Shown here piece after piece: positions 10,614 to 19,463 of a stretch of 64,000 bases of DNA. Position numbers and translations under genes: made by a program. The DNA comes from Endotrypanum monterogeii (lineage: Eukaryota > Euglenozoa > Kinetoplastea > Trypanosomatida > Trypanosomatidae), in NCBI GenBank assembly GCA_000333855.2, contig CM007320.1, positions 682,867 through 746,866 on the forward strand, given 5' to 3'. The first letter of the stretch is position 1. Every line of letters starts with the position of its first letter. Below the pieces are notes generated by a model. That model was given only the letters and a program-made list of their open reading frames with translations, was not told where the DNA came from and did not search any database.

Positions 10614-12143
10614 CTACAAAGTCGAGAAGAGTACGTACTTGATGTCGACGAACGATTCAACGCCGTATTTGGACCCGTCACGGCCGATTCCACTTTCTTT
10701 GACTCCGCCAAAGGGGGCGCTAGGGCTGGAGAGTGCGGAGTCGTTGACACCGACCATGCCGTAGCGTAACGCCCGCGCAACGCGATGCTGACGACGGTAA
10801 TCGCTGGTGAAGAAGTATGAAGCCAACCCGGCTGGTGTATCATTCGCCATCTTCACGGCATTCTCTTCTGTGTCAAAGGGGATGAGAGGTAGCACAGGAC
10901 CAAAAATTTCGTGTTGGCAGCACAGCGCTGTATCGTGTGGCACATTGGTGAGCAAGGTTGGCTCAAAGAAGTAGCCGCTGCCCCCCAAGGCCTTTCCGCC
11001 CACAACCAGCGTGGCCCCTTTCTTCACAGCATCTTCCACCGCACCAGACAAACGTTTTAGTGCACCCCGTCCTATCATCGCACCAACTTGAACCGAAGGA
11101 TCAAAGCTATTTCCCACCTTCAGTGCGCGCACCCGGTCGGCCACGAGCCCCGTGAACTTCTCAAACACACTCGCCTGCACTAGAGCGCGGTTCACGCAGA
11201 TGCACGTCTGACCAGCATTGCGGAACTTAGCGGCGATGAGCTGGTCAGCGGCCCGCGGCAAGTCAGCGTCCTCGAAAACGATGTAAGGCGCGTTGCCACC
11301 GAGCTCCATGCCCACCTTTTTCACGGTGTCGGCGCACTGGCGATAAAGATGCTTTCCGACGGTCGTGGACCCGGTAAAAGAAATTTTACGGACGTCGCTA
11401 GACTTGGTGAGTGCATCGCCAATCGCCGGTGCATCGCCGGTGACGACATTGAAGACTCCCGGCGGGACCCCGGCCTCGCCCGCAAGCTGGGCAAGTGCCA
11501 TCGCTGTGAACGGGGTGAGCTCGGCTGGCTTCAACACAACGGTGCAGCCGGCGGCGATGGCACCGCAAGCGGCACGAGTGATCATCGCCGCAGGAAAGTT
11601 CCACGGGGTGATGATGCCTACAACACCAATCGGCTCTCGGAGGACGGTGGTCTGCACGCCTGGGCGTGGGCCTGGAATGATATCACCATAAATTCGCTCG
11701 GCCTCACCAGCGTACCAGTCTGCGAAGCCTTGGGCGTACAGCACCTCGCCCCTGCCCTCTGCAATCACCTTGCCGGATTCACGGGATAAAATAGTCGCGA
11801 GAACTTCATGATGCTGAAGCATGAGCTCCCCCCAGCGACGTACCGCTGCGGCACGCTGACGGGGCATGACCTGCCTCCAGCGCTCATGTGCAGCTTTGGC
11901 AACCTCGACAGCGGCCATGGTCTCCGCGCTGCCCATGCATGGGATGGCACCAATGACCTGGTTCGTGCACGGGTCCTCCACATTCAGGGTTTTTTCTGAG
12001 CGCGTACTTGATACCCATGTGCCGTTGATGTAGCAGGCAGGCTCCTCCATCATCTGCATGGCCCCAGAGGCGTATGATGCCGCATTCGTCCAATCAAAGG
12101 GCTTGAAGTCCCTCGCGCCAACCGTGCGGAAGAGCTTTGACAT
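10614..12143 (-). CDS. Aldehyde dehydrogenase, succinate-semialdehyde dehydrogenase type (509 aa)
   Basis: A complete ALDH-superfamily enzyme that oxidises an aldehyde to an acid with NAD(P)+. Visible signatures are the ITPWNFP cofactor segment (178-184), the VVLKPAE lysine motif (K205), FTGST (257-261), catalytic-base Glu280 in MELGGN, and nucleophile Cys314 in GQTCICVNR. The Cys-x-Cys pair (314/316) and the surrounding sequence match succinate-semialdehyde dehydrogenases (GabD/ALDH5), in which the second cysteine can form a redox-switch disulfide. The length is normal for the family. The likely role is conversion of succinic semialdehyde to succinate, feeding the TCA cycle. No clear mitochondrial presequence is visible (MSKLFRTVGARDF is short and weakly basic), so the compartment is open. 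Related ALDH activities on other semialdehydes cannot be excluded. Confidence 0.95.
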   Translation of the reverse strand: MSKLFRTVGARDFKPFDWTNAASYASGAMQMMEEPACYINGTWVSSTRSEKTLNVEDPCTNQVIGAIPCMGSAETMAAVEVAKAAHERWRQVMPRQRAAAVRRWGELMLQHHEVLATILSRESGKVIAEGRGEVLYAQGFADWYAGEAERIYGDIIPGPRPGVQTTVLREPIGVVGIITPWNFPAAMITRAACGAIAAGCTVVLKPAELTPFTAMALAQLAGEAGVPPGVFNVVTGDAPAIGDALTKSSDVRKISFTGSTTVGKHLYRQCADTVKKVGMELGGNAPYIVFEDADLPRAADQLIAAKFRNAGQTCICVNRALVQASVFEKFTGLVADRVRALKVGNSFDPSVQVGAMIGRGALKRLSGAVEDAVKKGATLVVGGKALGGSGYFFEPTLLTNVPHDTALCCQHEIFGPVLPLIPFDTEENAVKMANDTPAGLASYFFTSDYRRQHRVARALRYGMVGVNDSALSSPSAPFGGVKESGIGRDGSKYGVESFVDIKYVLFSTL

Positions 12144-13772
12144 GGGTGAGGAAGACTGGTCGTGAGTGGGAAAATCTTCTAGTTAGCGTATGGTAGTAGT
12201 AACCCTACTCAATGAGTGAAGAAGGAATCCGTGGCGTGCGAAAAGAGATTCGCTCTAGCGGCACACTTGGCAAGAAATCTTCCCAGTGCAGCGTACAGGA
12301 GACACGAGTTAAAGTGGTGTTCCTCTCTTCGATAAGTGAAGTCCTCTCCTCACACGTATTATTATTGGAAGCTACGAGGTAGTGGTCAAAGGACACAGAA
12401 AGAGAGAAACCTCAGAGGTATTAAGCACTCTTGGCTTGAAGGAAAACAAAATCGATCGTCCGTTTTTTTTTTTCAAAGTACCCGACGCACAGATGCCCAG
12501 ACTCCTCCTTTCCTTTCTTCCTCCCCTTAGCCACACCCCTCTCCGTCTCTTGATTTTATTTTTTTTTTTGTTTCTTTCGAGAGCGTGAGCGAGTGAGTAA
12601 ATCAGAGAACACGGCGTCTTCGCAGCAGTCCAGTGAACACGCGGGGCATTCACAAGGAGAATTCTGTGTTGAGGTGTGGAGAACTGTTGAGACTAACACG
12701 CTCAGAGGGGTAGAAGAGACAGAAGAAGTGAAAATAGGTCGACAGATTTAAAAATATATATACGTGTAGAGTTATTCCCTGTGTGTGTATGTGAACATTC
12801 GAGCAAGATGAGAGACGAGAGGAGTCTGAGCGAGATCATTTGGACGGACGGCTACAGTTCAACAGGGGCAACTGCGGCATCTTAAAGAAGCACACACACA
12901 CCGGCCTCCTTTCTAATGCCCTGGCCATGACCTTCCGCTGCCTGAAGGAGGCACCGCTGCTGTAGCTGAGAGCGCAGCAGGGTCATCTTGCGAAAGGCAC
13001 TGATCCTGTGGAATTGTACAATGTCAGCGCCCATCAGACAACAGAGCCCAAAAGAAGAAATGCAGGCAAGATAGCAACGAGGTCTATCGATGTAACTTTG
13101 CTGAGAGACGTGCCTCAGAGAGCCACATCATTTACCTCACTGAAGTTTACGTCACGAGACACATATGTGTGTGTGTTTCCAACGTGTTCATGCCGCGTTC
13201 CGCACACAGCGGAGGGGGACGCAACCCAACTCCCTTTGCGATGTGCGGCAGGGGTGAGTGCAAGCGACGCATATGCAGGGTTGCGAGCGCGCACGCGTCA
13301 TGAGATGTAGGTTGATGTCATACACGGTGCAGTTCCCTAAAAAAAAATACTTTTTGAGTGCTGACAACCACGCGCACGCGAAGACTCAATAAACTCACAG
13401 ACACAGAAGATACAACACAAAACAATAGACCTTGTTTGTTGTTGGCAATGCTACTATTATCCTATATTTTTCCCTTTCAAAGGGATAGCAAGGAAAGGGG
13501 ACTGCGGCTGACAAGGAGGTGGGACGAGGGGAAGGGAAGGGAGAGGCCAATAAAAACACAACCGAGAGAAGAACACAGAGCGAGAGCACGTCTTTAACGA
13601 CACGCACCACTGACAGACACATACAAGCACATGTACACAGGGATGTGTGCAGTTGAGATCTAGAGCTTCACAGTGCCAGGAAAACAACACAATAAGTCAG
13701 TACTCGTCCTTGATTTGGTACAAAAGCTTATAGAGGGAGAGAAACCCTCCGCTCTTCTTTTCCGCGGTTAAG

Positions 13773-13773
<1 letters not shown>

Positions 13774-13808
<35 letters not shown>

Positions 13809-13814
13809 ACACAC
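13774..13814. repeat. (CA)n microsatellite
   Basis: A CA repeat of about 41 bp with one TA interruption, in the 3' flank of the 106-aa gene. Confidence 0.9.
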
Positions 13815-14129
13815 CGTGTAGTGTATTCCCGTTTCATATTTTCCACTAGCGAAAAAAAAAAACAAGAAAAAGCACGACCACATTCGGCAACGGGGAGTAA
13901 GTAGAAGGGAAAGCGAGCAGACGAGGCAGTTGTCTCGTCAAACTTGCTACACGGTATCCAAAACAGATATTTGTACCGATGGTACACATGCGTTGATTGA
14001 AGGATACCAACACGTCGCCCTGAGACACACCAGCACGTATATCACCATCAATTTCTATTTCTAGACGTCTGCACAGCGGCACGGACTCCTGTTGAGTGTT
14101 TGCCTGGAAACTACAACAACGTGTATTCC

Positions 14130-14155
14130 CCGTGTGTGTGTGTGTGTGTGTGTGT
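14130..14155. repeat. (GT)n microsatellite
   Basis: A short GT repeat about 400 bp downstream of the 106-aa gene's stop codon. Confidence 0.9.
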
Positions 14156-14530
14156 ATTAATGAGCAGTAGGCATCGACATGCACACAGCCGTGTATCAAC
14201 TTCCTCCTTCAGGCGAAACCTGACCCGCTTGATTTGTGTAGGAAGCGGGGCATCCACACAAGCAGACAACCAAATTTGAGGTTCAGCCAAATCCCTGGTT
14301 AGCGCACCGCTTGTCTACACCACTTTCCACTCCAACTGCGCTCTCCGTAGAAGTGGTGGTGCAAAGTAGCACACAGTCTACAGCAGAACCATCTCAGTGA
14401 GTACGCACTTGACGGATGTAGAAGCGACACTGCCTCGGGTAGTAGCCGACCCACAAGCCGCTCTTTCCCCACCTTCAGTACCCACCATGCCTTCATCACT
14501 CTACTGGTTCGACAGCAGCGCATAGGCTGT

Positions 14531-14851
14531 CTACTCGACCTCCTCAGGCAGATCCTTGTAGAGAGTATCCATCTGCGGACCCCAAGCGTCGGCCCACTTG
14601 TAGCCGGTGCCGACCTTGCGGCGCCACACGCGCAAGTAATCCTCCTTGAACTCGGAACGAGCGGTAAACTTGGTGCCCATGCGCAAGTAGACGACCCACA
14701 TCACTACAAAATACCCGAGGACAGCGAACACGGCACCATTGTAGACCGGAAACTTCGTGTGCGTCAGCTCCGTGTAGCTGCGGTGAGACACTGCTGCAGA
14801 GACACTAGAAAGACCACGCGCCGAGGACGCTCCCAAGGCACGGCGGAACAT
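14531..14851 (-). CDS. Small single-span protein, putative mitochondrial inner-membrane subunit (106 aa)
   Basis: The N-terminus MFRRALGASSARGLSSVSAA is rich in Arg, Ala and Ser with no acidic residue in the first 27, a good mitochondrial presequence. A single hydrophobic span (about residues 37-57, VYNGAVFAVLGYFVVMWVVY) follows. A basic/aromatic segment (EDYLRVWRRKVGTGYKWAD) and an acidic end come after it. This plan (presequence, one membrane helix, short soluble tail) is typical of small lineage-specific subunits of respiratory complexes or ATP synthase in trypanosomatids. I cannot say which complex. The composition is codon-like and the start is a clean ATG close to AG dinucleotides. The gene is short but convincing. 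Confidence 0.85.
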   Translation of the reverse strand: MFRRALGASSARGLSSVSAAVSHRSYTELTHTKFPVYNGAVFAVLGYFVVMWVVYLRMGTKFTARSEFKEDYLRVWRRKVGTGYKWADAWGPQMDTLYKDLPEEVE

Positions 14852-14869
14852 ATTTTTCTTTCTGACCTT

Positions 14870-14895
14870 TATATATATATATATATATATATATA
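14870..14895. repeat. (TA)n microsatellite
   Basis: About 26 bp of AT alternation only some 20 bases upstream of the ATG of the 106-aa gene, so it lies next to its probable splice acceptor. Confidence 0.95.
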
Positions 14896-15569
14896 AATGT
14901 GTGTGTGTGTCTGTATTAAATGTTTTTTTTTGGTGGTATATACAAAATCAGTCACAACAAAAAGTGAGCTTTTCTTTATAGGAAATGAGAGAAAAAAACG
15001 AGTTGACAACGTGCAGTCAATGCCACGTTACATACGATGTAGCAAAATGAATAGTGTAGTCATACAATATGTTTACAAGATGTTGTAGGAAATGTTGTTT
15101 CGTGTTTTTTGTTACGAATTTGAGGGGCACATTACACGAAATAATGTAGATGTTCAGTGTCGGTGTTGTTATTTGTTTTTATAATTACACACGTATAATC
15201 AAGATGGGGAAGGTGGGATAAGGATTGCGAGAAGTGAAGCAACACGAGTCGAGTCGGCGGACAACCGTACCACAGGCGGGAAGAAAGAAGAAGGCGGTGA
15301 GGCTGCCGCTCCACCGTGTCCCTTAGGGTCGATTTCGGGTAACTCTAGCTATCCTTCATTCTGGGGCTCCATGAAGCCAAGTCTCCTATCTTTATCAAGG
15401 TGACTTGGTGCTTGTCACATGTCGCTGGGTGTGTTTACATACACGCATGTGTGTGTGTGTGTGCATGTGCCGCTGACTGTACAACGCTGATGCTATTGCC
15501 GTAGCCATGTTTGTTTTCACTCTCTTGCCTCTCCGAGCAAGACTCTTTCGTGGGTCTCCGTGCACTCAG

Positions 15570-15596
15570 AGCTGCCTCACCGAAGATGAGGCAGCT
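15570..15596. other. Perfect 10-bp hairpin
   Basis: Arms 15570-15579 (agctgcctca) and 15587-15596 are exact reverse complements around a 7-base loop. It sits about 470 bp downstream of the TPR gene's stop codon, perhaps in its 3' UTR or the spacer. Function unknown. Confidence 0.6.
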
Positions 15597-16063
15597 TAAG
15601 ACAGAAACAACACGCCGGCACACTACCGTGCTGCACCAGAAAGAACTAAACAAATTGCGAGGTCCATGAAAACAAACAAACAAAAAAAAAGATCCGAATC
15701 ATCGAGGAGATTCGAAGTCCCAAGCAGCTTCTAAAACACCAAAAACAAACCAAAAGAAAAAATGGGGTAAATAGAGAAAAGAGGGAGGTAGTCAAGTACA
15801 CAAATTCGTGCGCACACGCTGGGCATGGCGCAAAAAAAAAAAAATGAAGAAAGAACGGTGAAAAGGGGGAGTAGGGAGATGTGAGCGAGAAGCTATGCAG
15901 AGACCCCAGTCACTGCCAGCCTTTTTTGCAGTCTCTGTGCGCGTGCCTATGCATTGGAAGAAGAGCGTCGTCCCTTGAACATACACCCCTCCCTCTCTCC
16001 CGTTAACCGACGCACAGAACGTCGCCCACGCACATCGGTGGGACACAACAAAATACATATTCC

Positions 16064-18337
16064 TTACTCCACAGAAGCAGGTGCTCCCGACTGGCGTTGG
16101 TGCAGCCTTGTTTGATGCCCGCTTACCCCGCATCTGAGGTCAGCGTATTTTCGCGACGCTGCGGAGCACAGGATACAGGGTAGAACACTGGGTTCAGTCA
16201 AGGGCGCGTTGCCTGTCGGATAGACCGAGGTGCCGTACATGTTACCGTTGTGTCTACGCTGTACCGCTGGGGTTTTATCGTGGCCAGGCAGTGGTGAATG
16301 CACCCTGCCAGCCTTGTGCGAGCTTTGGTGCAATGGCTGCGGTGCTGCACGCACGAAATGCTGACGAGCCTTCTTAGTGGCCATCGGAAGCACCTTGGTG
16401 CGCTGACTGTCCTCAGACGACTGCACTGGTTCCAGGTACCGAGCAATAAAGGCACGGAGGTGTGGTGCGGTGGGGTTAAGCTCTTTGCAGGAAAGTACAT
16501 CGCGCAGGGCGTAGCGGCCCTGATGAAGCTTGAGACGACAAAGGGATCGGTGGTAGTAATACTCTGGGTTTTGCGAGTCGGTCTTGATGGCGTTGGTGAA
16601 AGCCGCTTCCGCCTGCTCGGGCTGGTTCTGTGCAAATAGTTTGCGACCCCACAGGTCGTGCAACGCCGCTATGCGCTGATGCGCCTCGCGCTGCTCTGGG
16701 GCTAGACACAGGGCAGCTTCGTAGTCGTTGAGCGCTTCTTCAAATGACTCCATTTTTGTATAGCAATCACCACGCGCCAGCAGTACCAGCCGGTTGTCTG
16801 GGCGCCACTTGAGTGACTCAGAGTAGTAGGTCACTGCGTCCTGCATTTCGGCTTCGCCCTGCAAGGACGAACCGATGGTGAACAGCACCGTTGTGATGTC
16901 CTCAATCGCCCCCTTGTGCTCACCGTTGGTCTCCCGCAGCACACGAAAAAGATCCTTGACACTTTTCTTGTGCTCTCCTGCTGCCAGCTTCAACTGGGCG
17001 CGACGGTAGAGTAAGTCAACGTCATTCGAATAGATTGCAAGACAGCAGTTGATGCTAACCTCGTTGTTGCTTGTGAGCGCCGCTGTGCGATACCGCGCGT
17101 ACAGTTCCGTGAAAAGGTACTTGGCAACCGCTAATGACCCCAACGTGACCTTCTTGGAAGGCGAAGAGGGCGCTACTGAGCCCCCTTCTTCATTGCACGT
17201 GCCTTCATCGACTGTGTCCTGAACCCCGGTTGGGTTCTGATTGGGATCGGTGTCACCTGCATCCGCCTCCTCCTGCTTTTCTAGCAAACCACGAGCCTTG
17301 CGAAATGCTTGGCGGTTGCAGAAGAGCTGAATCAAAAGTGTAGACGTCTGAGGACGCCATTCCACAAATGTGGCGAAGTGCTTCTCAAGCAGCGACTCCG
17401 CCTCCTCGTCACGTTGCAATGCCATGAGATATACGCTGTGATGCAGTGATATTGTCGCGTCCGCCAGGAGATGTGGCGACTGAAGCAAGGACACACTGTA
17501 GCTCTTGCCCCGAGACTTTTCGGCAGCGGCGTGCAGCAGCACCAGGGCCTCGTTGGTACACCGGAGGGCCTGGTCGACGCTACCTACCTGGTACAGAGAC
17601 AATCCCAGAGCGTCGAGCACACCTGCAAGGCGCGTGCTTATGTCTTTGACAGTGAGTACCCCATGAGAGCGTCGTGGATGCGGAGTGACTTCTGGTACCA
17701 CACACGCAGCCGTGCCAAGAGAGTTCTCGAGGGGCACTGCACGGTCGGAAAGCGGTACCTTCGTCTCCTCCTGTGCCAGGCTGTTGGAAATGTCTGGATC
17801 ACTAGGGCGAGGCGAGTCGCTATCATCAGGGTGCGACGACGACAGAGGCTTGGAGCCGGCGGCCGTTGTGGAATCGCTCCCCACGGACTCCTGCGTGTGA
17901 CCTGCGATGACACCAGTAGGTGCCTCATCCTCATATACCGCCTGCACGCCCTCTGCGTGTTCCGCTGGATGGGCGAGAGGGCTGCCCGTTGCAGTGGGCT
18001 CGTTGACCGGGCTGGATACGACTTCGCTTTCGCGACGACACAAATCACTTAACTCCTTCCTGTGCAGGGATAACAATGCCCGCCGGTAGCATCGCACAGC
18101 AGATCGCAAATCGCAGAGAAACACATAACACTCGGCGAGCGCAACAATGGGACGAATGTTCTCGGCATCGAAGAAGGAAGCTTCCTGGAAGAGCTGAATT
18201 GCGTCGTAGATGAGCCCATGCCGAAGCAGATCCATGCCTACCTCATGTTTTTCGCGCACTTTGAAAGCAGCGATGGACGAAGTGGATTTCCCCAACCCGC
18301 CGTCCTTGACGAGAGCAGAAAATGAAACCGGTGGCAT
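16064..18337 (-). CDS. Tetratricopeptide-repeat protein (757 aa)
   Basis: A TPR scaffold. An N-terminal TPR block covers about residues 25-95 (GLIYDAIQLFQEASFFD, DLRSAVRCYRRALLSL). A disordered acidic Ser/Thr/Pro-rich linker (about 105-210) is followed by a single TPR near 230-265. Then comes a long C-terminal TPR array containing QDAVTYYSESLKWRPDNR, EEALNDYEAALCLAPEQREA, and QAEAAFTNAIKTDSQNPEYY. The last 100 residues are basic and low complexity. The arrangement recalls ciliary or axonemal TPR proteins such as TTC16/TTC25, but assignment needs a search. The in-frame GTG upstream is rejected: the predicted splice acceptor (18343-18342) lies between it and the ATG. It presumably mediates protein-protein contacts; partner unknown. 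Confidence 0.9.
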   Translation of the reverse strand: MPPVSFSALVKDGGLGKSTSSIAAFKVREKHEVGMDLLRHGLIYDAIQLFQEASFFDAENIRPIVALAECYVFLCDLRSAVRCYRRALLSLHRKELSDLCRRESEVVSSPVNEPTATGSPLAHPAEHAEGVQAVYEDEAPTGVIAGHTQESVGSDSTTAAGSKPLSSSHPDDSDSPRPSDPDISNSLAQEETKVPLSDRAVPLENSLGTAACVVPEVTPHPRRSHGVLTVKDISTRLAGVLDALGLSLYQVGSVDQALRCTNEALVLLHAAAEKSRGKSYSVSLLQSPHLLADATISLHHSVYLMALQRDEEAESLLEKHFATFVEWRPQTSTLLIQLFCNRQAFRKARGLLEKQEEADAGDTDPNQNPTGVQDTVDEGTCNEEGGSVAPSSPSKKVTLGSLAVAKYLFTELYARYRTAALTSNNEVSINCCLAIYSNDVDLLYRRAQLKLAAGEHKKSVKDLFRVLRETNGEHKGAIEDITTVLFTIGSSLQGEAEMQDAVTYYSESLKWRPDNRLVLLARGDCYTKMESFEEALNDYEAALCLAPEQREAHQRIAALHDLWGRKLFAQNQPEQAEAAFTNAIKTDSQNPEYYYHRSLCRLKLHQGRYALRDVLSCKELNPTAPHLRAFIARYLEPVQSSEDSQRTKVLPMATKKARQHFVRAAPQPLHQSSHKAGRVHSPLPGHDKTPAVQRRHNGNMYGTSVYPTGNAPLTEPSVLPCILCSAASRKYADLRCGVSGHQTRLHQRQSGAPASVE

Positions 18338-18341
18338 GGCT

Positions 18342-18399
18342 CTGTCCACAACGATGACGTGCGAGATGAGAGGGAAAAAAGAAAATGAGGGAAAAAAGT
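18342..18399 (-). promoter_or_regulatory. Predicted trans-splicing signal for the TPR gene
   Basis: On the minus strand, tract 18367-18399 is followed by the first AG at 18343-18342. This predicts an exceptionally short 5' UTR of 2-4 nt before the ATG at 18337. It also excludes the upstream GTG as a start. Confidence 0.6.
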
Positions 18400-18890
18400 T
18401 GCGTCTGCCTCTACGAGTCTACAATCATTCAGACGAGATCAGGGAGCAGTACCTGATAAAAGCAATCTGAAGGACTTGTGTGTGAATATACCCCTCCCCT
18501 CCCGCCTCGGGTTTTCGCGTCCTCTAGGTAAGAAAGAGGAAACAGTCTAGGTACGGGTTCGGCGAAATATTAAAGTCGCTATTACGGACTCGACGTGCGC
18601 GTGGAGAGTAGTCGGTTGACCGAGTGTGGGGGAGAACATTTAAAACATGTGCAGGGGGGGGGGGATAAAAGCCCAGGGAGAGGTCAGAGGAAGAGTGAAA
18701 ATGGGGAGGAGGGGAGGAGGGGAGAAAGGAGGAATTTTTTTTTTTATAGTTGACACGAGGGCTGCAAAAAGCAATGAGTGAATGAAGACGCTGAAGAACT
18801 GCTTCGCCGTACGCGAGCCGTAAAAATGATGACAGCAACCAGCGTGCCAGCATCGTGCACTCGATCCTTTTTCTTTGTTCACACACGAAC

Positions 18891-18911
18891 ATATATATAT
18901 ATATATATATA
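18891..18911. repeat. (TA)n microsatellite
   Basis: About 21 bp of AT alternation in the spacer upstream of the TPR gene. Confidence 0.9.
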
Positions 18912-19463
18912 ATAACCGAGCAGTCAAAGCCGCAGTGCATGAGGAGTCACAGTGAAGTGTTAAAGAAGTCATCCAGACAGCCATTCTCTACTTGCTCACT
19001 TCACATTACGAATTGCAGACAAGTACGTTCCTCCTGCACGTATTTTTTTTTTCGTTGCGTCGTGACTTACACTTAGTGGACGCGAGGGCGGGAACGGCCG
19101 AGGGAGGAAGGCAAGACGTATTGTAGAGCGACGAGGGTCTTACGTCGCAAGAAGAGTTTTTTCTTCACAAAGGCTGTAGAAAAAAAAAACAGTGCACACA
19201 TGAGCGACTTGAGGCACAAAGAAGCGGAACCGTAGCACTAGAACACGGAACGCTGATACACTATCCCGACATCCATATCATTCATATTGCCACTCAAAAA
19301 GCCGAACTCGAGGCGTAACGCGGAGGGGTAGGAGGGGAAAGGCTGTGAAGACCAACATCACCACTCCCGCAAACGCGCACACGGTTCCATCCGCATACGA
19401 TGGGGACGCCGACTAGACGCCAACGATGCATCAGCGTAGCCTAAACCCAATAGAATTCTTCTC

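Larger units (their letters stand above)
12144..14530. other. Long intergenic spacer (2.4 kb)
   Basis: This lies between the 106-aa gene and the aldehyde dehydrogenase gene. It contains T and A homopolymers (12462-12475, 12557-12570), a CA repeat (13774-13814) and a GT repeat (14130-14155). I found no frame with a credible start and composition, and no tRNA-like structure. Confidence 0.45.
14852..16063. other. Intergenic spacer
   Basis: This lies between the TPR gene and the 106-aa gene. It has a TA repeat immediately upstream of the 106-aa gene (14870-14895), a short GT run, a 10-bp perfect hairpin (15570-15596) and A runs (15682-15690, 15832-15844). I see no credible ORF. Confidence 0.5.
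18338..19463. other. Intergenic spacer
   Basis: This lies between the XRN gene and the TPR gene. It holds the TPR gene's pyrimidine tract (18367-18399), a G run (18652-18664), T10 (18736-18745), a TA repeat (18891-18911) and further T/A runs to 19190. Minus frames here are pyrimidine-bias artefacts. Confidence 0.5.

Noticed and set aside
13846..14199. 117-codon minus-strand frame downstream of the 106-aa gene
   Set aside because: Runs through a GT repeat (poly-His/Thr) and ends in poly-Phe, with no family resemblance.
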